DNA of 64,000 nt from Devosia ginsengisoli (GTDB lineage Bacteria > Pseudomonadota > Alphaproteobacteria > Rhizobiales > Devosiaceae), in assembly GCF_007859655.1 (NCBI RefSeq), contig NZ_CP042304.1, positions 2,723,501 to 2,787,500 on the forward strand, written 5' to 3'. The notes beneath the pieces are model-generated. The model ran no database searches, was not told the DNA's origin, and worked only from the letters and a program-made list of their open reading frames with translations. Within the stretch, counting starts at the first letter, position 1. Each line of letters begins with the position of its first letter. Shown here in pieces: positions 1 to 8,440 of this stretch. The position numbers and the translations under genes were made by a program.

Positions 1-1218
1 TTCACTCACCACGGCCAGCGCGGAATCGAAGGAATCGTAAAGATCAATATTTTCATCAAGCACCACCCCGGTGGGCAGTTGACCCCGCCAATCCCGACTG
101 TCACGCTCTACAGGATGGGGGCGGAACACTACGCGCATCCTCCTTGTGGTCAAGGCCTCGGCTATTTGGGCGGCTAAGTCGATAAAAATGTCGGCGTCCA
201 CGCCATCGCTGAGCACGAGGACATCCCGGCGCGCAGACGCGTCTAAGCCAATCCCCGACCTCTTGGTCATGACGGCAGATCGATGCGGGCTGCCTATGGC
301 AACTGGCACCACCGGCAATCGAAACTTGTCGTTCCACCAGGGCCCGAAGGTCAGCAGGTAATCCGGCAGGCAGGATTTGTAGGCCTCACTACCCGCCAAT
401 TCGGAACCGATATTATAGGCATCCATGCCCTTAGAAATAAGCCCATGCTGGTGCTCCGCCGTGACGATGCCCATTCTTCGAGCGGCCACGATGGGCGCTA
501 CCGATGCCCCTCCATAGCAACCACCGCCCTTGAGCAGCAAGCGCGTGCCCAGCCTGCCGAACAATCGGCCATACATGGCTAGGGTGGCCGGCAGTGCGGC
601 CGAAACTTCCGCCAGTTTTCCGATAAGCATATGGCGCTCTCTGACCGCCATCTCCCATCCAATGCTGTCCCTGGCCCGGCTATTTACCAAGTCCACCAGT
701 GCGGTGGCCGCAGAGTAATCCGCCTTTCGCACGAGCGTCTTGCCCAGCATTACGCTCCACGCCATGGAAGGAGCATTGTAGCGGATGCGCTCGAAATGGC
801 GCGGCCCCGGATAATGCCAGTGCAGATCATCTTCCACGACGCAGCTGATATCGGGATAGGCCATGGCGAAATGGTCGGTCAATCGGTTGAACCATCGCCC
901 GTCACGCGCCCCACCGCCCAAAGCAGTCGACATAAGCGTGATCCGGCCTTGGGGTGAAGGCGAGAAGGTATTGTGAAGTACGTAGCGCCCCATTGCGGCA
1001 AAAGCCTTGCCCGGCTGGCCTAGTGTTACCCGCTGACCAGCCAGATCGCCGGAAAAGAGCAGGTCACCCAAAATTTGGCGCAGAAACCGTATACGCACCA
1101 GCGGCCACATCGGAACGCCCGTATCCCTGGCTTCGAAGGCCATAAGCTCTCGGGTGTCTTCGAGAACCAGGATGTCGTCCAGCGTGAGTTCGGGTACTTT
1201 AGCGGCCAGAAAAGGCAT
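1..1218 (-). CDS. Glycosyltransferase-like surface polysaccharide protein, partial (C-terminus off the left edge)
   Basis: An open frame of 406 codons runs leftward off the window. It starts at ATG 1218..1216, directly after the flippase stop TGA (1221..1219), and an AAGGG ribosome site lies just upstream. The protein begins MPFLAAKVPELTLDDILVL. It contains EHQHGLISKG near residue 250, TFGPWWNDKF near 285 and FRPHPVERD near 370. This order (an HG motif, a 'tfGpww' step, then an 'rPHP' motif) is typical of GT-B-fold capsule and teichoic-acid-type polymerases and glycosyltransferases. The substrate cannot be read from sequence. It is the last visible gene of the polysaccharide operon and is translationally coupled to the flippase. 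Because it lacks a stop in the window it is easily missed. Confidence 0.75.
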   Translation of the reverse strand, partial: MPFLAAKVPELTLDDILVLEDTRELMAFEARDTGVPMWPLVRIRFLRQILGDLLFSGDLAGQRVTLGQPGKAFAAMGRYVLHNTFSPSPQGRITLMSTALGGGARDGRWFNRLTDHFAMAYPDISCVVEDDLHWHYPGPRHFERIRYNAPSMAWSVMLGKTLVRKADYSAATALVDLVNSRARDSIGWEMAVRERHMLIGKLAEVSAALPATLAMYGRLFGRLGTRLLLKGGGCYGGASVAPIVAARRMGIVTAEHQHGLISKGMDAYNIGSELAGSEAYKSCLPDYLLTFGPWWNDKFRLPVVPVAIGSPHRSAVMTKRSGIGLDASARRDVLVLSDGVDADIFIDLAAQIAEALTTRRMRVVFRPHPVERDSRDWRGQLPTGVVLDENIDLYDSFDSALAVVSE

Positions 1219-2487
1219 TCACCCTTGCCCCGTCAGGGCCCGCAGCCAGGGCATGGGGCGAGCCCGTTGCGCTGCAAACCAAGTCAATAGGAACAGGGCA
1301 AGTTGTGATGCGGCAAAGGCCTGTGCAGCGCCAATGGCGCCATTGAGCGGCAGAAGCACATAAGACAGTCCGACATTGAGTGCGCCGCACGATATCGTTA
1401 TGAGGGCCAGCCGCCCTGTCTGCCCTGCATAGAACAGATAATTCGTGACCATCAGATACATTCCTCCGAAGGCGAAGCCCAAAGCCGTGACGCCGACGAT
1501 CGGAGCGGCGGCCTGGAAAGCCTCACCCACCAGCAAGGGTAGGATAAAAGGAGCGAGCCAGCCAACCAAGATCGCCCCTGCAAGCAGGGCGGTAGAATAA
1601 GCATATGTCATACGGACCGCAGCGATATCGCGTGGATAGTCATTGATACGCAAGGCCTCGATGAGCCAGGGAGCGTAGGCGCGATTGACGGATTCGGTAA
1701 TCAGCCTGATAGCCAGCCCGATTTGCACCGAGACGAAATATATGCCGGTTTCGGCGACACCAAGCATACTGCTGATCATGAAACGATCCGCCATGGCTAG
1801 CAACATGCCGCCCAGCACATGCGGTATTAGCGGTACCCCGTAGCGCAGTGCGTTGAGCACATAATCCTTCTTAACTTGGCGCCCGATCAACCCACTGCGG
1901 AACAGGCTGATCACTGCCAACGCCCCCACGCCGCCGGCCGCTATTGCCATTCCTGCCGCCCGCCCCTGCCAGGCAAGCCCCAATCCAACGACCAATGCCA
2001 GCGTCAGCGCGGCATCTCCAACAGATTGCGAAATTCTGAGCGCACCGAAGTGCCAGGGTTGCTTTGCTGACTGCCATATGCCCAATCGCACTTGGAGAAC
2101 GAACTGCACCATTGCAACCAAGGTCGCGATCACAAGCCAGGATGTGGGCAGATGCGTGACCTGCTCCAGCCGGTCCGAGAACAGCAGCACAACGAGCATC
2201 AGCACAGCAGAACTCGCACCCAGAATCGCAAAACAAGACGTCACATAGTTGGGGAAATTCAGTTCGTTGCGTTCGAAATACCGGATACCGGTCGCTCCGT
2301 AGACGCTGAGGCCAGCCAACGCGCTGAGCGCCACGATGGTCACGGAAAACATACCTACGCGACCATAGTCCTCTTGACTGAGGATCCGCGTAAGAAGGGG
2401 CATAAGCAAGAGCGGCACCCCCGCCGCAACGGCGTTGGCGCTCATGTAAATCGCAACCGATCCCAGCAGGGAACGTGTGCCAGTCAT
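1219..2487 (-). CDS. Wzx-type oligosaccharide flippase (MATE/MOP superfamily)
   Basis: A 422-residue polytopic membrane protein with hydrophobic helices throughout. It opens with MTGTRSLLGSVAIYMSANAV, followed by GVPLLLMPLLTRILSQEDYG, the N-terminal signature of polysaccharide-biosynthesis flippases (PF01943/PF13440 type). Family members move undecaprenyl-linked repeat units across the inner membrane. Its start overlaps the stop of the DegT aminotransferase by four bases (ATGA, 2484-2487), and its stop abuts the next gene, so it is translated as part of the operon. The substrate is inferred to be the repeat unit made by the flanking genes. Confidence 0.85.
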   Translation of the reverse strand: MTGTRSLLGSVAIYMSANAVAAGVPLLLMPLLTRILSQEDYGRVGMFSVTIVALSALAGLSVYGATGIRYFERNELNFPNYVTSCFAILGASSAVLMLVVLLFSDRLEQVTHLPTSWLVIATLVAMVQFVLQVRLGIWQSAKQPWHFGALRISQSVGDAALTLALVVGLGLAWQGRAAGMAIAAGGVGALAVISLFRSGLIGRQVKKDYVLNALRYGVPLIPHVLGGMLLAMADRFMISSMLGVAETGIYFVSVQIGLAIRLITESVNRAYAPWLIEALRINDYPRDIAAVRMTYAYSTALLAGAILVGWLAPFILPLLVGEAFQAAAPIVGVTALGFAFGGMYLMVTNYLFYAGQTGRLALITISCGALNVGLSYVLLPLNGAIGAAQAFAASQLALFLLTWFAAQRARPMPWLRALTGQG

Positions 2488-3587
2488 GCGGTGAAGAAGT
2501 CGCGAACAGCTTCGCTGACAGCAGTCACATCCGACAAGCTCATATGTTCGCCGATCGGCAGACTAAGAAGTTGACTGTCCATGGCGCAGACATTGAGCGC
2601 CTCCCCGTGCTGTGGATGGTTGCGATAGGCTTTCAGCCTTGGCAACGCGGTGGGGTAATGCACGCCCGTTTCAATGCCACGCGCCTTGAGGTATTCCGCC
2701 AGCTCCAACCTTCGCCCTGTGCGGATGACGAAGAGATGATAGACCTGACGCGCCCAGTTCCGGCGGACAGGCAAGGTCACTTCTGCAATATCGGCCAGCC
2801 CGACGAGATAGCTGTCGGCCAGCGCAATCCGCTTGTCGATCCAGCCTTCCAGATGCGGCAACTTGGCACTGAGAATGGCAGCCTGCAGCCCGTCGAGGCG
2901 GGAGTTTCGCCCCTCAAACTCATGGTCATACTTCCCGACCCGGCCGTGATTGGCAATCATCTGCGCGCGCCGGGCGAGCCCAGCGTCCTGAGTGGTCAAC
3001 GCCCCCGCATCGCCGAAAGCACCCAGATTCTTGCCCGGATAAAAGCTCCAGGTCGCCAGGTCACCGCATGTCCCGACATTCTGACCGTTGAACTTGGCGC
3101 CATGCGCCTGGGCGCAATCCTCGATCACCCGCAGGTCATGCTCGCGCGCTATAGCCATCAGCGATTTCATGTCGCACGGATGGCCATAGAGATGCACCGC
3201 CATCAGCGCTCTGGTCCGCGGCGTAATCTTGGCCCGAACGCTTTCCGGATCAAGCGTGTAGCTTCCCGCATCGGCGTCGGCAAACACAACGGCGTGCCCG
3301 GACCGGGATACCGCTTCCGATGAGGCGATGAAGCTGTTGCCCGGAACGATGATCTCCGAACCCGGCGGCAGGTCGAGCGCTTCGATGGCGATTTCCAGCG
3401 CGTCGGTGCCGTTGGCAACACCCACGCAATGCGCCACGCCAATCCAGTCTGCAAAGGCCTGCTCGAACCTGGCGACATGGGGGCCGCGGATGAACGCACT
3501 ATTGGCGATCACATCCGCGATGGCCGCGTCCACATCGCTCTTGATGGACATGTACTGAGCATGCAGGTCCAGAAACTTTATCATCAT
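2484..3587 (-). CDS. DegT/DnrJ/EryC1/StrS-family sugar aminotransferase
   Basis: A 367-residue PLP-dependent aminotransferase that converts a keto sugar nucleotide to the amino sugar. Visible family motifs are CVGVANGTDALEIA near residue 55 (cofactor phosphate region), VIEDCAQAHGA near 155, and SFYPGKNLGAFGDAGA near 182, which holds the Schiff-base lysine. NSRLDGLQAAIL follows near 228. Start ATG overlaps the acyltransferase stop (ATGA, 3584-3587). It is flanked by an oxidoreductase and a hexapeptide acyltransferase, the same trio as WbpB/WbpE/WbpD in diacetamido-uronic acid synthesis. A role making a 3-amino sugar is therefore plausible, but it is inferred from context. Confidence 0.88.
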   Translation of the reverse strand: MMIKFLDLHAQYMSIKSDVDAAIADVIANSAFIRGPHVARFEQAFADWIGVAHCVGVANGTDALEIAIEALDLPPGSEIIVPGNSFIASSEAVSRSGHAVVFADADAGSYTLDPESVRAKITPRTRALMAVHLYGHPCDMKSLMAIAREHDLRVIEDCAQAHGAKFNGQNVGTCGDLATWSFYPGKNLGAFGDAGALTTQDAGLARRAQMIANHGRVGKYDHEFEGRNSRLDGLQAAILSAKLPHLEGWIDKRIALADSYLVGLADIAEVTLPVRRNWARQVYHLFVIRTGRRLELAEYLKARGIETGVHYPTALPRLKAYRNHPQHGEALNVCAMDSQLLSLPIGEHMSLSDVTAVSEAVRDFFTA

Positions 3588-4045
3588 GCTTTCCTGAGCA
3601 GGCGGGCTGGGTTTCCGGCGTAAACGCCGGCCACTTCGATTGCCCTGGTGACGACAGCACCTGCGCCGATTACCGTATTATTACAGATTGAAACCGGCAG
3701 AATTGTCGCATTGCTGCCTATGGAAACATTATCACCCACGATCGTGCTTCGCCATTTTGCACGATCTCCCCGCGCGGGCCCGCCATCCTCGAAAAGGTCA
3801 TTGATGAAGGTGACACCATGGCCGATGAAACAGTCGCGGCCGATCGTCACCAGTTCGCAGATAAAGGTGTGGGACTGTACTCGTGTTCCCGCCCCGATGG
3901 TGACGCCTCTCTGCACCTCGACGAAGGGGCCGATGAACACACCGTCGCCCAGCACGCAGCCATAAAGATTGCTGGGCGCGGTAATGGTGACGCCCACCCC
4001 GCATTCAACATCGACGACGCCGATGTCACGTATCGCCGGGGTCAT
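3584..4045 (-). CDS. Left-handed beta-helix (hexapeptide) sugar N-acyltransferase
   Basis: 153 residues built of hexapeptide repeats such as VFIGPFVEVQRGVTIGAG and ISICNN-type turns, ending in GVYAGNPARLLRKA. The layout resembles WbpD/FdtC-type acetyltransferases that acylate the amino group of UDP- or dTDP-linked amino sugars. FINDLFEDGGPARGD near residue 90 sits where this subfamily has its 'FtNd' loop. ATGA overlaps with both neighbours (3584-3587 and 4042-4045) show tight coupling to the aminotransferase that would provide its substrate. Acyl-CoA specificity cannot be judged from sequence. Confidence 0.85.
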   Translation of the reverse strand: MTPAIRDIGVVDVECGVGVTITAPSNLYGCVLGDGVFIGPFVEVQRGVTIGAGTRVQSHTFICELVTIGRDCFIGHGVTFINDLFEDGGPARGDRAKWRSTIVGDNVSIGSNATILPVSICNNTVIGAGAVVTRAIEVAGVYAGNPARLLRKA

Positions 4046-5103
4046 GTTCTGGCCAGCCCCAATCTGGTCTCATGACGCCCCCCAAGCTTGATCTCACGCC
4101 CGGTTTCGATCGACTCATAGATCGCATTTATGAGTTCCACGCTGCGACGGCCGGCCCGCCCGTCGACCAGATGCGGCGTGCCATCAGTGAGGCTGGCGAC
4201 GACGTCCTCGTAATAGGCCTGATGCCCGAAGCCATAGACATTGGGCGGGTTGACCGAGAATTTCTCCATCACGGCATCGTCACCGTCCTGCGCGGTCACA
4301 AAATCCCAGACCTTGAGCTTGTTGACGGCAAAGCCGCCAATCTCGACCGAGCCGGTTTCTCCTAGAATGGAGATAGACCCTTCTAGATTATTGGGTCGCA
4401 CGGCTGTAGTGGCTTCAATAATACCAAGCGCGCCGCTCGTAAATTTGAGCACCACCGCAGCCGTGTCTTCTGCCTCGATCCTCACGAGCGCCGTCGCACT
4501 CCGCGCGAATACGCTTTCCACCGGCCCCATCATCCATTCCAGCAGATCGACATGGTGGCTGGCCTGGTTGGCCAACACCCCGCCATCAAGCGCCCATGTT
4601 CCGCGCCATGAGTCCTGATCGTAATAAGCCTGGTCCCGTGTCCAGCGAACACGAACCGTCCCCAGTACCAGCCGACCGAAACGTCCCCGCTCGAGTGCCT
4701 CGCGCAGCTTTGCTACCGGCACATTGAACCGATTCTGCTTGACCACGAACAGCTTAATGCCAGCATCGGCGCATGCCTTGATCATGGCATCGGCGCTTTC
4801 CAGCGTCAACGCCATGGGCTTTTCCACAACGATGTGTTTCCCATAAGGAGCCAGCGCCAGAACGTGGTTCGCATGGTTGCCACTTTCAGTCAGCACGACC
4901 ACAACATCAGGGGCAGTTGCCTGCATCATCTCGTGCATATCGGCGAAATGAGGCACCTTGAAGCGCTCGCCATGGCGACGAGCCTTCTCCACAACCACAT
5001 CACTGACCGCCACAAGCTTAGCGCCTTTGATCGCACCCAAGCCCAGCAGTTCGGCATGCCTATTCGAAATGCGTCCACAGCCAACCAAGGCAAACCTGAT
5101 CAT
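4042..5103 (-). CDS. Gfo/Idh/MocA-family sugar-nucleotide oxidoreductase
   Basis: 353 residues from ATG 5103. It starts MIRFALVGCGRISNRHAELL, a Rossmann GxGxxxxxH motif, followed by VEKPMAL near residue 97 with the family EKP lysine. The C-terminal half (GGVLANQASHHVDLLEWM near 180) carries the conserved histidines of the substrate domain. Family members oxidise a sugar hydroxyl with NAD(P). The WlbA/WbpB branch makes the 3-keto sugar used by a DegT enzyme and then an acyltransferase, exactly the two genes downstream here. A GTG at 5124 would add seven residues, but the ATG starts the Rossmann strand properly and has GAAGA upstream. Confidence 0.87.
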   Translation of the reverse strand: MIRFALVGCGRISNRHAELLGLGAIKGAKLVAVSDVVVEKARRHGERFKVPHFADMHEMMQATAPDVVVVLTESGNHANHVLALAPYGKHIVVEKPMALTLESADAMIKACADAGIKLFVVKQNRFNVPVAKLREALERGRFGRLVLGTVRVRWTRDQAYYDQDSWRGTWALDGGVLANQASHHVDLLEWMMGPVESVFARSATALVRIEAEDTAAVVLKFTSGALGIIEATTAVRPNNLEGSISILGETGSVEIGGFAVNKLKVWDFVTAQDGDDAVMEKFSVNPPNVYGFGHQAYYEDVVASLTDGTPHLVDGRAGRRSVELINAIYESIETGREIKLGGRHETRLGLART

Positions 5104-5206
5104 TGGGTCTTCAAACTCCGACACTGGCTAACCACCCCGCAAAACCGCATGGTGGCAAACGACGCCGTTGATGCGCCTTGCCGCTCATAAAAACAAGAAT
5201 GGATTG

Positions 5207-5944
5207 CTAGTTCGCTCGACGGACAACCATGAAGTAGTGATTGATCAGCAACTTTAGGCCATTGGTCAGTTGCCGCGGATTGTCGCCGGTCGCTACTGTC
5301 CAGGTACGAACTGGATCATCGGCCTGCTCCAGATCCAACCCAATCTGGAAGGGCACGAACGTTACCTTCCAGCCGAGCTCTTCTACAATTTCACGGATAG
5401 TCTCGAACGAATAGACGCTCCAGCCCTGCTCCCAATGCCCTGCAACACGATCACGCCGCTTCCTGTGTGTGACTTCGATATCGCAGCCAAACTCGTTCAA
5501 AGGCGACAGAACCACCAGCATTCCGCCATCCTCCACCATCGCTGTCAGATTGCGCCAGAAGCGCTCCAACTGCGCAAAGCTGAAGATCGACATGACCCCC
5601 ATCGCGGTCACGAGATCATATTTACCCTCGGGAACGGCGTCATCGACCACTGAAACCCGCGCGAAATCGGCCGTCGGAAACAGGCGTCGACCCGTTTCCA
5701 GCAATTCCTCGAAAACGTCCCATCCCACCGATTTGTCGATCGGGAAACGGGAGCGAGCATAGGACAGCAGCTCGCCGGTGGCACAACCAACATCAAGGTG
5801 ACTGCGCGGTTCGCTCCGCATCTCGATAATTTCAGCCAGGGCTTTAAAGGTTTCCTTCGGCTCCTTGGCCCAACCCTCCCGGATGTAGTGATGGTGATTC
5901 TGGTATCGGGCATCTTGGCCGGGCATTAGCGTGTGGAACTCCAT
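5207..5944 (-). CDS. Class I SAM-dependent methyltransferase
   Basis: 245 residues. HLDVGCATGELLSYA near residue 48 is the glycine-rich SAM-binding motif I. VGWDVFEELLETGRR follows near 73, and VTAMGVMSIFSFAQLERFW near 112 matches the post-I and motif IV region of Methyltransf_11/23 proteins. There is no signal peptide and no membrane segment. As the first gene of the minus-strand polysaccharide operon (82-103 bases before the oxidoreductase), it probably methylates a sugar or sugar nucleotide. No sequence feature fixes the acceptor, so that role is inference. Confidence 0.8.
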   Translation of the reverse strand: MEFHTLMPGQDARYQNHHHYIREGWAKEPKETFKALAEIIEMRSEPRSHLDVGCATGELLSYARSRFPIDKSVGWDVFEELLETGRRLFPTADFARVSVVDDAVPEGKYDLVTAMGVMSIFSFAQLERFWRNLTAMVEDGGMLVVLSPLNEFGCDIEVTHRKRRDRVAGHWEQGWSVYSFETIREIVEELGWKVTFVPFQIGLDLEQADDPVRTWTVATGDNPRQLTNGLKLLINHYFMVVRRAN

Positions 5945-6070
5945 TCACACATGGCTTTTTGCACGACTATATGTTGCGGGGCCTGCTTCGTCATGTGGAA
6001 AGCACGCAAGATAGGTCTACATAGACGTTGACCTTGGCATGCTGAACCCGAGCAACTATGACCATTTCTC

Positions 6071-7015
6071 ATGGATAGCTTTCAAAAATTCTGCCTTACC
6101 ATGGCCGCGGTTTTCGTAGTGACGGGCGGCTACATGACATTTTCGCCTGGAACCCCAGGTACACCGACCGCGACACAAGCCAGGGAGGTCCCTGCTAGCG
6201 GCAACATATCCGAGCCAGGGCAGTACACATTGCGCAGCAATCGGAACAATGGCCACGGTTCAAATACCATCATTTCAATTACGGCTTCAGGCGTAGAGCT
6301 CGATCTTGACGGCAACATTCTTCAGTGCGCGCCTCCCGCTAGTCCAGATACGGTCACTACCGGGATCAACATAGCTGGAAATGATGTGATCGTTCGGAAT
6401 GGACAATTGCTGGGCTGTTTTCAGGCAATCAGCATTGCTGGATCGATGGTTACTCTTGAGGACCTCATAATTCACGCACGCTATATGGGTGTTACGGCCA
6501 CGGATGACGTCGCGAATCTCACCGTAAAGAGTAGCGAATTCCACGATATTGCTGGCGCTACCGAACTTGTCTATGCGGTTGGCATCAATCGCCCGGGAAA
6601 TGACTGCTTGATTGAAGGCAATTTCTTCAGAAATATCCATCGTCAACTCGGTGCCAGATCGGATGCTGATGGGGAAGGGGTAGCGGTGATATTTACCGCT
6701 GGCTCCAGCGGATGTGTGGCTCGCGAGAATCGGCACGAGAACACTGAAATAAACCACCTTGAGATAGGGTATTGGGTTGGCAACGCCCAGGTGACCATCC
6801 AGGGCAACACCCTCATCAATATCGGACGTGGCGTCGCGGTCTCCAAGGGTACGGATGCTTATGTAGTCGGCAATTCGTTCACAATGCGGCAGCCGACAGC
6901 CGAATCCTATGCGATCGGGGCAACCCAAGGCCTTGCCGCCGATAACACGATCGTTGGCTATGAAACGCCGCTTCTGGAAGGAATAGCGGGCGGAGGCAAC
7001 GTGATTACCCCCTGA
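6071..7015 (+). CDS. Secreted right-handed parallel beta-helix protein
   Basis: 314 residues with an N-terminal hydrophobic stretch (LTMAAVFVVTGGYMTF) that looks like a signal peptide or anchor. The rest is a series of short beta-rungs with N/D-rich turns such as GVELDLDGN, NDVIVRNGQLLGC, NDCLIEGNFFRNI and AQVTIQGNTLINIGRG. This is the pattern of PbH1/NosD/pectate-lyase-like helices. Such proteins bind or cleave polysaccharides, but no catalytic triad is recognisable here. It lies between the methyltransferase, which is divergent, and ugd. A role in polymer modification or export is inferred from position only. Confidence 0.7.
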   Translation: MDSFQKFCLTMAAVFVVTGGYMTFSPGTPGTPTATQAREVPASGNISEPGQYTLRSNRNNGHGSNTIISITASGVELDLDGNILQCAPPASPDTVTTGINIAGNDVIVRNGQLLGCFQAISIAGSMVTLEDLIIHARYMGVTATDDVANLTVKSSEFHDIAGATELVYAVGINRPGNDCLIEGNFFRNIHRQLGARSDADGEGVAVIFTAGSSGCVARENRHENTEINHLEIGYWVGNAQVTIQGNTLINIGRGVAVSKGTDAYVVGNSFTMRQPTAESYAIGATQGLAADNTIVGYETPLLEGIAGGGNVITP

Positions 7016-7108
7016 CTCGGCGTATTGCTTTGGCCGGCTTCAAGGCCAATGACCGGGTCCGGCACCCAACCCTATTTGTGAACTCAAATATCAATCTGGT
7101 GAACACGC

Positions 7109-8428
7109 ATGCAAATCACTGTTGTTGGGACAGGTTATGTCGGGCTTGTCTCAGGCGCCTGTTTTGCCGATTTTGGGCATCGGGTCATTTGCGTCGACCT
7201 GGACGAACAAAAGATAGCTGCCTTGAAGGCCGGATATACCCCGATCTTCGAGCCGGGCCTAGAACAGTTGGTCGCCAGCAATGTGGCGGCCGAGCGACTT
7301 TCTTTCTCGACTGATCTGGCAGCGTCGGTCGCCGATGCAGACGTAGTTTTTATCGCCGTGGGCACTCCATCGCGACCGGGAGACGGCCACGCAGACCTCT
7401 CGCGTGTCTATGAGGCCTCAACCTCGATTGCCAAGGCAGTCCGCGGATTTACCGTAGTGGTTAACAAATCGACAGTGCCGGTCGGTACTGGCGATGAAAT
7501 AGAGCGGATTATCAGAAGCACTAGTCCTGCAGCGGATGTAGTCGTTGTTTCCAATCCGGAATTTCTCCGTGAAGGTGCGGCAATTAACGACTTCAAACTG
7601 CCTGACCGTATCGTCATTGGTTTGGACGACGAGCGCGCCCGCGCACCAATGATAGAAATCTATCGCCCCTTTCATCTCAATCAGGGACCGTTGATGTTCA
7701 CTGGGCGCAGAACGGCCGAGTTGATAAAGTACGCCTCCAACGCGTTTCTCGCGATGAAGATCACCTTTATCAACGAGATAGCCGACCTGTGCGATCGCAC
7801 TGGAGCCAATGTGCAGGAAGTCGCACGCGGCATGGGCCTGGACAACCGCATTGGCACCAAGTTCCTCCACGCCGGGCCGGGCTATGGTGGCTCGTGTTTC
7901 CCAAAGGATACGCTGGCTTTGGCAAAAACCGGCCAGGATCACGGCAGCCCACTGCGCCTTGTGGAGACGACTATCCAAGTAAACGAACAGCGCAAGCACG
8001 CCATGGGTGAGAAGATCGTTCAAGCCATGGGCGGGGACGTACAAGGCAAAACTGTCGCCGTATTGGGTCTCACATTCAAACCCAATACCGACGATGTACG
8101 CGATGCCCCCTCGATTGCAATCATTCAGTTGCTGAAACAGGCAGGCGCACGGATTCGCGCTTTCGACCCCCAGGGCATGACGGCGGCGCGCACAATCATC
8201 TCAGATATCGAATACGCCAAGGATGCCTATGATGCCGCCACCAGCGCGGATTGCCTGGTTCTGGTTACCGAATGGAGCACTTTCCGCACACTTGATCTGA
8301 AGCGGATAAAATCCGCAATGACAACTGCAAAACTCGTGGACCTGCGCAACGTGTTTCGGCGGAGCGAGGCGGAAGCACTGGGCTTCTCATATCACGCCGT
8401 GGGCATGCCTGGCCCTTCCGCAGGCTGA
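7109..8428 (+). CDS. ugd: UDP-glucose 6-dehydrogenase (UDP-glucose/GDP-mannose dehydrogenase family)
   Basis: 439 residues, the usual length for a bacterial UGD. It begins MQITVVGTGYVGLVSGACFA with the GxGxxG NAD-binding motif. NKSTVPVGTG lies near residue 117, NPEFLREGAAINDF near 150, ELIKYASNAFLAMKI near 205 and GPGYGGSCFPKDTLAL near 255, which holds the catalytic cysteine. The reaction oxidises UDP-glucose (or a related UDP-hexose) to the uronate using two NAD+. It opens a plus-strand unit with the ligase-like gene 12 bases downstream and would supply UDP-glucuronate to the polysaccharide pathway. Confidence 0.93.
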   Translation: MQITVVGTGYVGLVSGACFADFGHRVICVDLDEQKIAALKAGYTPIFEPGLEQLVASNVAAERLSFSTDLAASVADADVVFIAVGTPSRPGDGHADLSRVYEASTSIAKAVRGFTVVVNKSTVPVGTGDEIERIIRSTSPAADVVVVSNPEFLREGAAINDFKLPDRIVIGLDDERARAPMIEIYRPFHLNQGPLMFTGRRTAELIKYASNAFLAMKITFINEIADLCDRTGANVQEVARGMGLDNRIGTKFLHAGPGYGGSCFPKDTLALAKTGQDHGSPLRLVETTIQVNEQRKHAMGEKIVQAMGGDVQGKTVAVLGLTFKPNTDDVRDAPSIAIIQLLKQAGARIRAFDPQGMTAARTIISDIEYAKDAYDAATSADCLVLVTEWSTFRTLDLKRIKSAMTTAKLVDLRNVFRRSEAEALGFSYHAVGMPGPSAG

Positions 8429-8440
8429 GCAACATCATCG

